NCBI RefSeq assembly: GCF_003286085.1
Contig: NW_020825288.1
Location: forward strand, 21,142,001-21,206,000
Length of the DNA stretch: 64,000 bases
Reading direction: 5' to 3'
Source of the DNA: Drosophila persimilis
Lineage: Eukaryota > Arthropoda > Insecta > Diptera > Drosophilidae
Position 1 is the stretch's first letter. Each line of letters begins with the position of its first letter. Below are positions 9,106 through 22,300 of the stretch, in pieces. The translations under genes were made by a program, and so were the position numbers. Below the pieces are notes generated by a model. That model was given only the letters and a program-made list of their open reading frames with translations, was not told where the DNA came from and did not search any database.

Positions 9106-12100
9106 ACTCACAAATCTGTCTTCAAATGGTTCAATTTGTCTTGTACGAGTGTGGGGCGGGGGTCAAGTCCGAATCTAGTCCAGTTCTGGTCCAGTCCCTC
9201 CTTTGAACATGGCACGGAGATGATTATGTTGTCCTGTCTGCTGTAGCCATGGCGACAGCTGTCGCAAATTTTGGCATTCCAGATATTCTTTAGATGAAAG
9301 AGGCATTGACAGGCGCGTCGCTAAGGTTGACAGCCAGCTGGAAATTGGAGGTTTCTTTAGCGTTTAGGTCACCGCAAACCGCATGATTGTGGGGTATTTC
9401 TTGGTTATAATTGATATTTTTCTCTATATTTTGTATTTCAAGTATTTACAGCGATAAATTTTCGATATATTCATCGATTTTCTATCTATAAATTGGTATT
9501 CAGAGCATTCCCAATTCGTTGTGCCACAGATAATAGCGAATTTCTTTTGGTGTTTGGCTCTGTGTTTCGGGGTCCCCACAACAAAATGTATTTAGCATAA
9601 AAATTTACGATAATGACCGCTCAGAACAACGGCAGCGACACGAGCACCGACATTGCCACCATCAGCGGAGGCAGACATCGCATCAAATTTCGCATAGGCA
9701 AATAGAGGACAGACCTCCCCCTGCCCCCCAGAGAGATGTAGGGGGATATCGAGGGGCAGATACCAGCAGTTGACGCCTGTTGTGGCCAGGATCTAACGAG
9801 AGTTGTGGTTGAGGGGCGGGAGGATGGGCGGCTGTCGCACAGGTTCTCCATTCAAGTGTCATTGCCCGTCTAATGCTCAAAGTTAAATTAATATTTTTCC
9901 CACTGCCGCAACGCAACGCAACACGAACAAGAAACTTGTTGTTTGGCGCTGATTCCTCTCTGGATTTCGCAATTCAAAAATTGACGAATATTTTGTGCGG
10001 TTTAACCAGCAGTCAAAGTCAACTGTTGTCGGTTTTTTTGGCCAACAGAGAATTTTCGTTTTCATGTTTGGCATATTTCCTCTTACTTTTATATATTTTC
10101 TGGGAGATTAGCAAAGTTTTGTGCAGTCATTTATTTGAAACTTTTTGCTCCGTGGCTCACTGGAAGTGGGAAAGTGAGAGAGTGGCAGAGTGAAAGACAG
10201 CGGCAGCCAAAGAGATGCCAGATATTCTCTGTTCTCGTATATAAATTGTGTAAAACGAATTTTGATATCCTGATAATCGCATTCGGAACGCTCTGCCTGA
10301 AGGATAATCGCGAAATAAAAATAACTTTTTGCTCCCCAAACATTGCGCAGCGATGAGCGAGGGATATTGTCACATATTTTTAAGATCTTTCTAATGATAA
10401 AAATATACAAAAAATAAATATACTATGAATAGTGTTCGTCGTGAAAGACATGAAAGTTGTTCCCCAATAAAATGATGAATTTTTCGTCTGAATAAATACT
10501 AAATGCACATGATTGAAATGAATTTATTTGTGGAAAAATGGCGAGTGCGTTGCACGATACGATGATGTACATACATGGGTGGCATACTTGCGGGGCAAGG
10601 CAATGAGAATAAATGCAAAAGAATCCCAAGCACTTCAGGTTGCCATTTACATTTGCATTTGCATTGGCATTGGCATTTTTATTTTGCCATGAATGGAATG
10701 TGTGTGTGTGGGTCTCCCTCTCTCTGTATGTCCTGCTGCTGTTGGGCTTACTTCCGGCGGAATGTGGCGAATGTGGTGCGTGTATCTGTAACTGGAAGTA
10801 ACATACTGCAGTTGGCTTACGTGACAATTCCTCTCCTCTCGATTCCCTTCGCCCTTCGCCCTTGCCACAGCCACTGCCACTGCCACTCTGCCACTCCACA
10901 GGCAGCGTGGAAATGCGTCTATAAATTATTCATTTCGTTTGAGATGTTTGATGTGCCTCCAAGTAGCATGATGTCCTTCCTCCTCACACACAGACATTGG
11001 CAATCGGTTTGTTGCCTCTGCATCCTTTGGTTTACTTTTAGCCGCATTTCATTGAATTCATTCATTTTTTAGCTGCTGCCTCGCGTCTGCCGTGCTTTTC
11101 CTTTTCCCTTTTCCTGTTTTCCCTGGTTATTGTTGGTGTTTGCCACAGCTTTGCATAAATAAGATAAAAACAAGGATGTGCCACAGTGGCATGGGTGGGC
11201 ATGGCGGGCAGGATGCTTGCAATCCCTTGGAATGCAGCTGAGTCCCCAATCCCATACAATCCCTGCCTCCTCTACCTCCTCTACCTCCAGTCCAGACCAT
11301 CTTCCATCGTCTCGAGCCTTCAGTCTCTCTGAGTCGAGGCTGTGATTTATTTTGCACTCAATGTTTGCCAAAGTAAAATTGATTGAAGCGTTTGTTGGCG
11401 CTTCAATTGATTTTCACTACAGTCCCTACCGTATATGCTGTACGGCTGTTCCTCCGTTCGTCCGTTCTTTCTTCCTTCTTTTTTCTTTATTTTTTTGTTG
11501 TTGTTGTAGAATGGATGTTCTCGTGGCCAGCGAAGCATTTGAAGTGCTTGGGTGGTGGCTCTGGTTCTCAGGATCTCACTCTCAGGCTCTCGGGCTCTCA
11601 ACTCTCGGCTTGTTTACAGTGGTTAAATTAACTTTGGTCAATTTGGTTTTTGTCGAGTGGTCGGACACACGCAGAGGACTATCCCATCGAACTTTGTTTG
11701 AGTTTTGCCGCACAATACTGGGGAGGGGGGAGGTGGGAGGATAATGGCATAACTCTCAGCGTTTATTCATGTTCAGCCCATCCTGCCAGAATGTTTAATT
11801 GCTGGCTAAACGTTTCGGCCCTTAAAAGGCTGTGCGAAAATCGGCAACAATTCATCAAATGTCGTGCTCTGATTTTATTAACTGACGCTGATGGTGATTG
11901 AGGCACATCTGGGGCCATCAACACCTGCAGCCGGCAGTCGATCATCAACCACCGAACCGAGCCACCACTCAGTGCCCCCCCAAAAGCCACCCCCAAATCA
12001 CACCTCTTTCTCCTGCCGCCCGCCCGCCCTTAACAATCGCCAACCAACTGCAGTCGCATAAATCTTGGCCTGTCAAGTGCACACAGAGGATGGAGGTTGG

Positions 12101-12423
12101 AAGACGGAAGACGGAAAAGAAGAAGGCCACACAAAGATGAGGCTAACAAATTGCCAAAAGAAGGAAGAAAGACGTGGCAGAAAGAGCAGGAAGAGGAGTA
12201 GATGAGTGCAAGGGTGGAGAAAGGGGTGACGCAAGAAAACGGAAATAAATAAAAAAGATATATAATAAAAGCAATAATGATTATGCAGGGGGGATATCGT
12301 ATAAAAATAAACACGCAACGCAAATGTAAGCCATTCATTTTTATGAATGGGCATTTATCATAATTAAAAATTCTGCCAACACCGGGACGAAGGATTCCGT
12401 CCTCACACAGATACGCCTCTCGC

Positions 12424-12427
<4 letters not shown>

Positions 12428-12464
<37 letters not shown>
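12428..12464. repeat. (AC)n microsatellite
   Basis: About 18 uninterrupted AC units. A GA-rich tract with a CTCTCTCTCAGAGAGAG inverted core follows at about 12508-12537. Confidence 0.95.
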
Positions 12465-12469
<5 letters not shown>

Positions 12470-15400
12470 GCCACAGTTTCTGACCTAAGACACACGACAG
12501 GAATCTCTCTCTCAGAGAGAGGGGGAGAGAGAGAGAGACAGAAGAGAGTGCGTCACAGCAAAAGCCGACAACGACAACGCTTTTCTTTTTGTTTTTTTTT
12601 GGGATTTTTTTGTTGTTTTTTTTTTAAGAGATTTCTCTTATAGACCTGGTCCATTGGCTTCGTTTTTGGGGGAACAGCTGTTGCTGTTTTTGGTCCTTGG
12701 GACAACTTTGGGACACTCTGCCAAACGAGCAGAGTTTTGGGGCATTGGAAGAGGGCAAACTCTCTCTCTTGGTGGCATTGGTGTATGGGCCACAGCGCAT
12801 GTCCGTCAAGAGTCCCACCCAAAACGCCGGATACTCTCTTAGATGCCTCTCTTTAGCTTGGTTTACTGCCAATTGCCGTGCTGTTCGGCTTTTCTTTGGG
12901 TGGGGGGAGTGGGACTCGGAGCTCGGGTTTCTGGCGGGAGCATCGTGGCTGCTGCCATCCATCCATCGCCACTTTGAATGCCGTTGTCGTGGGCTTCAGT
13001 TGTGTCCAAGGGCCAAGTGCGGAATCATTTGGTTGCGGCTACTCGACGTACTAGTGCATCCTGCCACCAGCTACACGTGCTACATCCTGCTGCGGACTAC
13101 GAGCTACTACGACTAGGACTATCGTGTGTCGGTTGTGCGTCTTGCCTCGTGGCTTACGCTCAATTTAATCAGTGATTAAGATGTTGCCCCAGCCGCTAAT
13201 CGGATGAGGCATTCGAGCAAGTGTCATCTGAATAAAGTTTCTGTATCTTGTACAACACCAACAACACCAAAAATAACAACAACAACAACAACAACAGCAA
13301 GAAACAAGAAACAAGAAACAAGAAAGAGCCACAAGTTCAAGTAAATCCACAGATATTTCGCTCCTAGTCCACATATGCATATATATTTGTGCGGCTCCCC
13401 GTGTGTCCTGTGCGTATCCGTGTGTGTATCTGTGTGTATAATGCGTATGTAATCCAAGCAAATCTGTCACGTGTTTCGGATATCTTTTTTGGGAAGCCCG
13501 GAGCTGAGGCCAAAGGAATTTATTGAAAAAAGGTGAGGCCAATCCCCGCACGCATATGGCAGATGGTAAAACCATGAACCTGCTTGCCCCCCTCCTCCCC
13601 ACCACAATCACGTGGAAAATTAAAATAGTTAAGCAGCTTATGGTGGGGGCATGCCGCTGGTATAAAAAATCCAGCACCACCTACATATACTATACGGATA
13701 CTGATAATTGAATATAAATTGGTTATTTCTCCAGAGCGGGGTAGCAGGGTTCCAATGGGGCTTATAAATAGTACTCTTATGATTTATTGGCCGGCGGGAA
13801 TACGAGTATTTGTTGAATTGATATTATGGGAATACAAGGGAGCTGGTTGGGATGTATATTTTTGTTGTTGCTTGCTAATTTGCCTTAAATTTACAGGCAT
13901 GTTTATTCCAAACTTACTTGTAACTAATTTCAGCTTTCCCTAAAATGCACAGAAGGTGAAATGTAACCTTTTCCTCCCATTTAACTCCCAAGCTAATGGT
14001 CACCCCAAGGGGCTTTCCTGGCTCTGCTTTAACCAACATTTAACCTTTATGTCCCGGAAAGTTGCCCAAATTAAATGACGGAATTTGATTAGACCCATAC
14101 ACGCAACGAAACGTAACGAAATGAAAGTTTTTGGGGGCGCCCCGAGCAGCTCCTCCTCCTAATCCAGTATAATAAACGAGGGGTTCTGCTCAAGTACTCG
14201 TATCTGGTAAAACTTTCACCAAAGCTCCCTACCTTTCCCCCATCTAATTGTTTATTTAACAGCAATGAAAAAATCATTACGCATTTCGTTTGGCTTTCGT
14301 ACTTCAAACTTCAAAAGGTGAAATTCCCATGAAAAATTGTATTAATAAGTTGAAAAGTTTTTAATGCATATCCAAATTATGCCCGCGAATCACAAAGCCC
14401 ACACAAAAAAAAATCACGAAAAATAAAGCATGGAATTCTGCTAACAAAATGTTGATTTAAAATGCAAAATGAAATGACAAACAAATGGGGGAAGAGAGAC
14501 AGAGAAAGAGAGTCACAGGACGCAGGACGCAGGACTGCTATTCCATGAGCAATTTGTTCACGTATTATAATTTTTTTACACCGTTGTTTGCCCTTGTCCT
14601 TGTGCCCTACTCCCGCCACTCTCTCTCTTTCTACAGTTAATGTCATTTGCATCATTCGCATATATACGCAGATTTTTTACCAACTTTTTTTGTTGCGTTG
14701 TGTTGGCCATATTTTCTGGTTTGCCGCGCTGTCCTCGGACTGGTCCGCGCTTCAAGTTCATTGTGCATTAATAATTTAGTTGTCGTTTCGTTTCGTTGTC
14801 GGGCTTCGCAGCATCGAGTCTTGACACTCTCTGGGCCAAACTTGTTGTTGGCTGTTTGGCCCTTGATCTGATTTTGCCTGCTTTTGCGCTTTCTACAGGG
14901 AGGACTCTCTGTGAGTACAGTATCATTTGCATGACTGCTCTTTAAATGTTGTCTCATTTTGGGTTTCATTGAGGCTTATCAATCGATGGGCGTGGTAATC
15001 ACTGATGCCTCAAATAATTACTGAATGTAGACAAACTGTTCCCTCGACATTCTCTGGTCAGGAAGATTATGACATTCAACGGTTTTTAGGCGCCACTCAA
15101 AAACAACCACAAATTTCCACAATTTGCATTCCCACAGCTTAGTGGTGATCTTTCCTTTCAGAGAGAGAACAATGACAAAACTGAAAACCATTTAGTAACC
15201 GAGATTCTACCAGATACGACCAACACTTCATTTGCACTCCACTTCAGAGGGAACAAAGTCTGGGCAAAATTTGTATTGCTATGAAGAATTATATTAAATC
15301 ACATTTTTCATTATTATTTTTCCATGGAAATCGCGTTGTTCTTCATCTTGTCAGACAGTTGTCTCCGGCCCCAGCCCCGGCCTAAGAACTCAACCCAATT

Positions 15401-16799
15401 CCAGGGGAAAAATCCAACAACAACAGCAACAACAACTATGAGTACCTTAAGGCTCGTTTGCCGCCGTTGTTCCATTTACCATCTCCACCATCCACCGACC
15501 GTTGCGTTTTTGTCCTTTTCAGCGATTTAGACTGCAGCTGGAAAAATGGCGAGGCACAAAGAAAAGTCTACAGAAATAGCGAAAAAGGACGAGGGCAGAG
15601 CAAGTTGGAAAATTCAGAATAATGAGGAAACTAACGAGCCAAGACTTTCTCATTGTTTACTGGCGCAAAAATTGCGCGATTATTAATTTTCTATGCTATT
15701 TTGTAGCTCTTTTTTCTTGTGCTGCCGACATCTTCTTGCCACCCCCTAGAAGCCCTTCTCCAGGCCGCTTCATCTTCTTCTGTTTTTCCTGCCACTGGGC
15801 ACACAGCACAATTCTTATATATGTATACACCAGAGTATACACTCGTACATATATTATTATTTTTTTTTTAATATTTCGCAATATTCGCCACGTTTTCTTT
15901 CACTTTTTTTTTGTTGGCGCGTGCAAGTAATGGCAATGCAGAAGGGGCTTCAGCTTTTGAGTGGAGAGGCTAGTGGGGATCGGGTCGGGGATCCAAAAAA
16001 GAGTTGAGTTCCCATGGAGTTCATCGCGTTTCCCCCACATGTTGTGTATACTTCACTTTAACTGACACATTTTCGCGATGTTTTTCTTCAGCCGCCGCCG
16101 CTGCCGCTGCCACAGCCACTGCCTCTTTTTTGTTTTTCTTTGGCTGTGTTATTTTATTCATCTTTTCTCTTCTGTGTGCTACGCGCCTTGAATGCTAATG
16201 AAAAGGCTGAGAAATTAAAGTTCTACCCTCAGTCTTTCCCCAAGTAAAAACTTACTCAAAGCGAGAGGTTTTGCTCACTTAGAAAGAGCGAAACTTAACC
16301 AATTCAAAGGCAATAACAGACAGGCGCCGCAACGTGGAGGGGAGAATTTTCCAGAAATATGAAAATTTTCCAACGAAGTTTTGCCAACGACTTTGTTAGT
16401 TTTGTAGTCTTATCTTTGTGACGATATAAAGGACATTTCTTAATATCCATTCTCTCTTTTTTAGGTAAGCAAGTGGCAGAGCCGCTTAGGAAAACATTCG
16501 GAAAGAACACTCCGCCGCCGCTGCTGCGATGGGTTGGTATATCCTTCAGTGCTGTGTAAATACATTTTTAATTTAAAAACAACATTGTGTATTAAATTAC
16601 TGCGCCGTGGCCGGAGCGGAAGGTGCAGTCCGATGCAGATCGAGAGGCAATATCCGCTGTGAAGGACACACTCAGACACACAGGACATATGCCAAATGGC
16701 ATCAAATCCAATTAGTTAATATGAATATTTGATGAAATCACTTCCGTTTTCAAATGCTGCAAAAACAAAAAACAAAAAACCCTGCCCTGATGTCCACAC

Positions 16800-16821
16800 G
16801 ATGATGATGATCATCATCATC
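16800..16821. repeat. 22-bp perfect palindrome of GAT/ATC triplets
   Basis: The left arm is GATGATGATGA and the right arm TCATCATCATC, with no spacer. It is a triplet run that reverses strand at its centre, so either strand can fold into a hairpin. Confidence 0.9.
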
Positions 16822-19317
16822 TGAGGGCTTAGTTTTTCATGCACATTCATGTGGGGAGTTTTTTACAACTTTTTGCGGAACTTAAATCCTTAACGCAGTC
16901 ATCGTGGGGTGTTGGGTCGTTTTGTGTGAAATTATTCTATATATTTATGCTTTTTTGTGTCCCTCGACGCACACACAATGACCACAATTTGCAACTTTTT
17001 GCGGCACTTTGTCAGTGCGAAATATGTCAAAATGTTTCTGACACTGAAAATATACATATTTAAATATTTTATTTGTCACGCATTTCCAAAGTGTTTCAGG
17101 AAGGGAATAATGTAAATGGAATTCGACTCTGAGTTGTGTATTTTTTCCAGGAAACTAACTCAATTGCATTTTTTATATAATAATCTTGATGCAGCATGTC
17201 AATAGTTACAATATTTTCATTAGTTGGCTTAAATATTTAAATATTCGGAGGTTAACCTGCGTATACGCAATCTTTTCTAAAGATTTTCTTATACATTTCT
17301 TCAGGAAACTAAAGAATACTGGGCATTTATTTTGGGTAATTCTGCATTAAATATATAGTTTTCCACCATTTCAACAGGGTACTTTTTCGATTGTGTCTCT
17401 GCTGCATATTTGTTCTTCCATAAACCTCACATTCTAAGGCACGAACTTTATCTCCAGGCTTTTGCTGAATTGAATTTTTAATTCATTTTCAGGTTTTTCC
17501 ACCTTTGTTTTGAATTATTTTTATTTCTCTTTTGCTCTGTTTGCAGTTGTCGCTTGTTTAACTTTTTCGGGGAATGGTTTCATGGTTTTCGGCTTCTTGT
17601 TGCTTGTTTGCTCTTGCCACACACAGACATATACACACACATGCATATGAACCCGTATGCAGCCATTTGTGGCATACAATTTTAACGAGTTGCGGTTGGA
17701 GGAGCACTCCTCCTGTGGCACCTCCGTTCGCTTTGTGCTTTTGTTGCAAAAAGCAAAAAAAAATGTCACGCATTGTTTAATATTAATTTCATTTTCTGCG
17801 GCGTTCTGCCGAAAATTCATTCTCTGAGCTGTGTCGCCTTTGCTTTAATTGTGGCCACAGCCCGTTGACAGATTTCACAAAATTGATTTTTTCAATTTTC
17901 TGGCAATTTTCGTGTGAATTTTTCTTGTTAATAAGCCACCAAATGAGCAATCAAATTATTGGATAATAATAGAATTGGTTAATCTCTCTCATTTAAATTC
18001 GATTTTTCGCATCGAGAGAATGAAAGTTCTATTGGAAATTTAAAATACTATGTTTAATATTAGATTAGCCATAAATTCTATTCAAAATTTTTAAGAGGAA
18101 TTTATAATTTTCCACTTTTAATGGCCCGACACTCATTAAATTTTAGTGTCTGACAAAAATGTTGCAACATATTCCACTCTCGAACAAAGCTGCAAATTAG
18201 TTAGGCTCATTAAATGGCAACAAAAACTATTTTAATTAAATATATATATAATATATGCAGAATAAAACACTCTGGCAAAATGATGCAGAAATAAAAACTT
18301 TGCCGTAAAAAGAGTGAAACAATAAACAAATTCCCCCGAAAAAATTAGCCAAAGTTCCAGGGGGAAAAACCGAAACGAACCAATTGAAAAGCCGCTGCCA
18401 CAAAAAGCCCAAATAAAGAGTAAATGAAAAAGGAATATCTGGCACACACTGAGATGCCGAGAGAGAGATAGAGATATGTGGAACATAAAGTATAATGCAC
18501 ATTTATCCTGCCCCAAAAAAGGAAAAAGACTTTGCGAATTTTTACCATTTGTTAGGGGCGAGGCGCCACCGAGCAGAGCCCAGAGCCCAGCAGGCAGACA
18601 ATAAATCACCATTAAGCAAATTATGTACTCAACTCGACGAAAATTTTAAATGTCTCTCTGGCTGTCCATTGTGTATCTGTATCTGTGCGATATACAGCCA
18701 CAAAATGGGGGAAAAAGTTGGTGAAAAAATCACGGGATGGGGAAAAAGCAATGACTCAAATATAGGGGCAGCACAGTGGGCACAGAAGCACCACCCAAAA
18801 CAGTTGATAAACGGCAGGCGGACTGTAACCCGAGAGGATTCGTCCCACTTCCAGGGTTCAACAGGAAGCGGCGTACACACCTCTCGTGAGTTATATCTCA
18901 CACCTCGACGAGTTCATTAGCTTCTATGAGCTGTCACATTTCCGTTCCACTGTGCAACAGGATGCAACGTCAGCCATTATCATTATTACAACGACGTTAA
19001 TCAGCAGAGTCCTCGTACTCGTACTCGTACTCATACTCCCCTTACCCACATCCCCCTCGGCAGCAGCAGCAGCCTCATCATTGACACGTTTGTGTGCCCC
19101 ATCCCCAGGCCCACCATCCACCCAGGCCCATCCACCATTTGAGCCTAAAAGTCTACCCAGACAAGGTGTAAACATTTATGAGGCTTTGCTTCTTCTCTGG
19201 GCCCCCAGCTTGTTCTTGCTGTTGTTACACACATTTTTATTTTCATTTTCATTTTTCTGCCAACGTTGCAGGCGACACAAATTTATTTCGAAACATTTAC
19301 ACACGCAGGTTGTTTTG

Positions 19318-19341
19318 CTGCTGCTGCTGCTGCTGCTGCTG
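19318..19341. repeat. (CTG)8 microsatellite
   Basis: Eight uninterrupted CTG units. They lie inside a 222-codon open frame (18886-19554) that I consider spurious because it is built from such runs. Confidence 0.95.
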
Positions 19342-22300
19342 ATGTCGATGCCAATGCCACATGCCACGCTTAGAGTGCCCGCAAATTTCAGCATCTCCAC
19401 GAAGGAGGAGTCTCCTCCGTTCCCACAGTCGCATTCCTCAGCGACCACAAATTTTCATGTAGTTATTTTTCTTCGCCTTCGGTGCTTTTCACTTTCGTTT
19501 TTCTGCCCTGCTCTGCTGGTGCTTCTGGGTTTTCGTTCTATTGTTTTTGTATAGATATACCCTTTAGTTGAAAGGGAATAGAGGGGTGTATTGAGTAGCA
19601 AGCGATTTATGTGACATTAGGAAGAACGAACAAAGGATCAAGCTTGATTCAGGGCTTCTAAATTTGAAATCATTCTTGAAAAATTCATAAGATATGTATA
19701 ACTTTTTTCACTGTCAGGATATAGATCTATCCTTTTGATCTATAATTTTAAGAACTTTCAATAGGATCTTCTAACAAATTCCGTTCGAATCTCTCAAGAT
19801 ATTTCCTCGAATGAAGTATTTCTTTTGTCGTCTCCCCTGCATTCCATTTAACAATCGGGTATTTTCTTGGTGGCATTTTTCCATGGCTTACATTTTGTTA
19901 TTTTTGTTGTTGTTGATTTTTTTTTGTTACTTGCAAACGTGCTATGTTTTATTTTTACAACTTCCTTTCGGGGCTCCACCCAAAAGCAAACAAAAACAGC
20001 AAAAAAGTGTAAGATGAAGCAGAAGATGCTGAAAAAGTGCCAAAAAACAACAACAGAGAAAGAGAGAGGGGGGATAGTAACAGGAGATGGGGAGCCTGTG
20101 TGTCTCCCTGCTTTGACTGTTAAAGTGTTCCAATTTTTCATGTCCACATCTGCATAAAAAACACACACACACACACACCCAAACATCCCAACATGTGTAT
20201 CTGTGTGAGTGTCTGTCTAGATCTTCTTCTTTTAAATATCTTGCATGTTTTTTCTTCGTTTGTTTCGTTGTCTTTCCTTGGGTTTTCCCCCTCTCGCTCC
20301 TGCTGTTGCCTGAACTGTTTGAGTGCGTCGTCTTCCGCTTTTCCTTCTGGCTGGCGTAAATTACAACGCATAATTTTCACATTACGTCAGCGCATTTCGA
20401 TGTGTGTATGCCAGAAAAGTATCTGTGCGAGTGTTTGTATCCTGTCTGCTGTACTCTACTGTCTCTGTCTCTGCCTCTCTCTCTTCCTCCCCCGTCTCGC
20501 TCCCCCTTTGCCTTTTGCTGTTTTTTGCCTGCTTGAGAATAAGCTGCTGCTTTTTGCCGCTACTGCCTTCTGACTCTGGTTAATGTTGCGATATGGAAAT
20601 CAATATTCCTAATGGCTGTCATGCGATATGACCTGCTGCTCCCCTAAGCCACCACAGAACCGTACCTTCTGCAGCGGCAGTGTGGCACAAAGCGGAAGCA
20701 CTCACATTCCATATTCCATATGCCACATTCGACATTCATAAATACTCGTATGTCAGCCCGGTTAATATTTAATCGAGACTGAAACGTTTTTCAAATTAAT
20801 TAAATCGATATTCAAAGGAAAACTTCCGCTTTAAAAAGACGAAATTTGGAAGTGCTTCACGGCTGTTAAATGGATTTCTAAATCCCTTAACGGATCAAAT
20901 TTTTACCTCAATTTGTAGACATACTCTAATTTGTAAAAAAAAAAGTAGCACCGCTGAGTGGCTTTAAGCCACTGCAAGCAGCAAGCAGCAGGCAGCAGTA
21001 GGCACCGCTGAGTGGGTCAGGGACTTTTTCCAGACCAGCTTTTGGCATAAAAACTCAAAAAGCCGAAAGGTAAAGTGCAGCCAACAAAAATTGGGATACG
21101 GAGAAAGAAAACTGAAGAAAAAACAGCTAAAAACTCGCGGTAATTTGAACCTTTTTCCATTCGAGTGACTTTTCCTGGGCCCTGGGCCCCTGGAAATCAA
21201 ATATCAAAGTGAAAACTTTCTCTCTTTCTGTGTGTTTAGAAAGAGGAGAAGGGGAAATCCTATGCGGGGTGGTGGTGGCATTCAACGCACGAGTAATCCT
21301 CTTTAGCAACAGGTTGCCAGGTCTTTTATTTTGACAACTGAATAGAGCGGACCCTCGGCCGGATTAAAGGCAGACCTGCAGTTGATTTGAAAATCAAACT
21401 TGCATGAAACAATGTCCCAAAACAAAAAGAGAGAGCAAAAACAGGAAGAGAGAAACATTTGAGAATCGTTAAAATAAAAGGATTTGCACAATTTAAACAT
21501 TGTCGATTGAAATAAGCTACTTTTCCATCCAGTCATCTTCCACTGTTGATTTGGGAATTGACTTTTAGTTAAGGTTCCCAGCATCCCATCCTCCCATCCT
21601 CCCAGCCTCCCATCCACCGATTCCCATTCCCAAACAGGATGTAATCTTTCAACTTAACTGAGATTTCCACTTCACTTTGGGCTTCGCTTTACCTCGCCGT
21701 CTGCCTCTCTTTGTTTGGTTTTTTCTTTCTTTTGCTTTCGTTTCGCCCTCACCTTTCCAATTACGAAACAAAATCGAAGTAAGGCAAACCAAAGCAAAGC
21801 GAAACGAAACGAAATGTTTCCCAGCCAACGGACGTCAAGAGGTTTTTCCCTGGACGTGCGGCTGCTGCCTGCCCCTCTGAAATTTATCGCTTGTGGATTT
21901 ATTTTTCGAGAGATATCCCGATTTTCATCCTGCCCCCAACCCCGCTTAGTATTTCCTTTACACTATCCATTTGTGGAGTATCCACTCATTTAATTTGATA
22001 TTTGAGAGCTCATTAGTTGCACGATTACTTTGTTTTGATCAACTAATCCCACCCCCCCCCAAGAGACTGCCACTTCCAACATTTGCTTTTTTCCGCGATA
22101 ATATTTTTAAATGGCGCATACATATCGCCGGTTCGTTCCGTTTCGTTTTGAAAAGTTAACCTTCAACTTAAGCAAATTCATTTCCATTCATATGGTAAAA
22201 ATAAATATAAACTACGGCAGGCACCAACCTGCAATGAAATTAAATACGTTACCAAAATAAAATGCCAAATAAAAGCGTGAAAAATGGAGCCACCCCACCC

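Noticed and set aside
18886..19554. 222-codon plus-strand frame
   Set aside because: It is built from CTC/CTG, TCA and TTC runs (Leu/Ser/Phe-rich), contains the (CTG)8 microsatellite and shows no family likeness.
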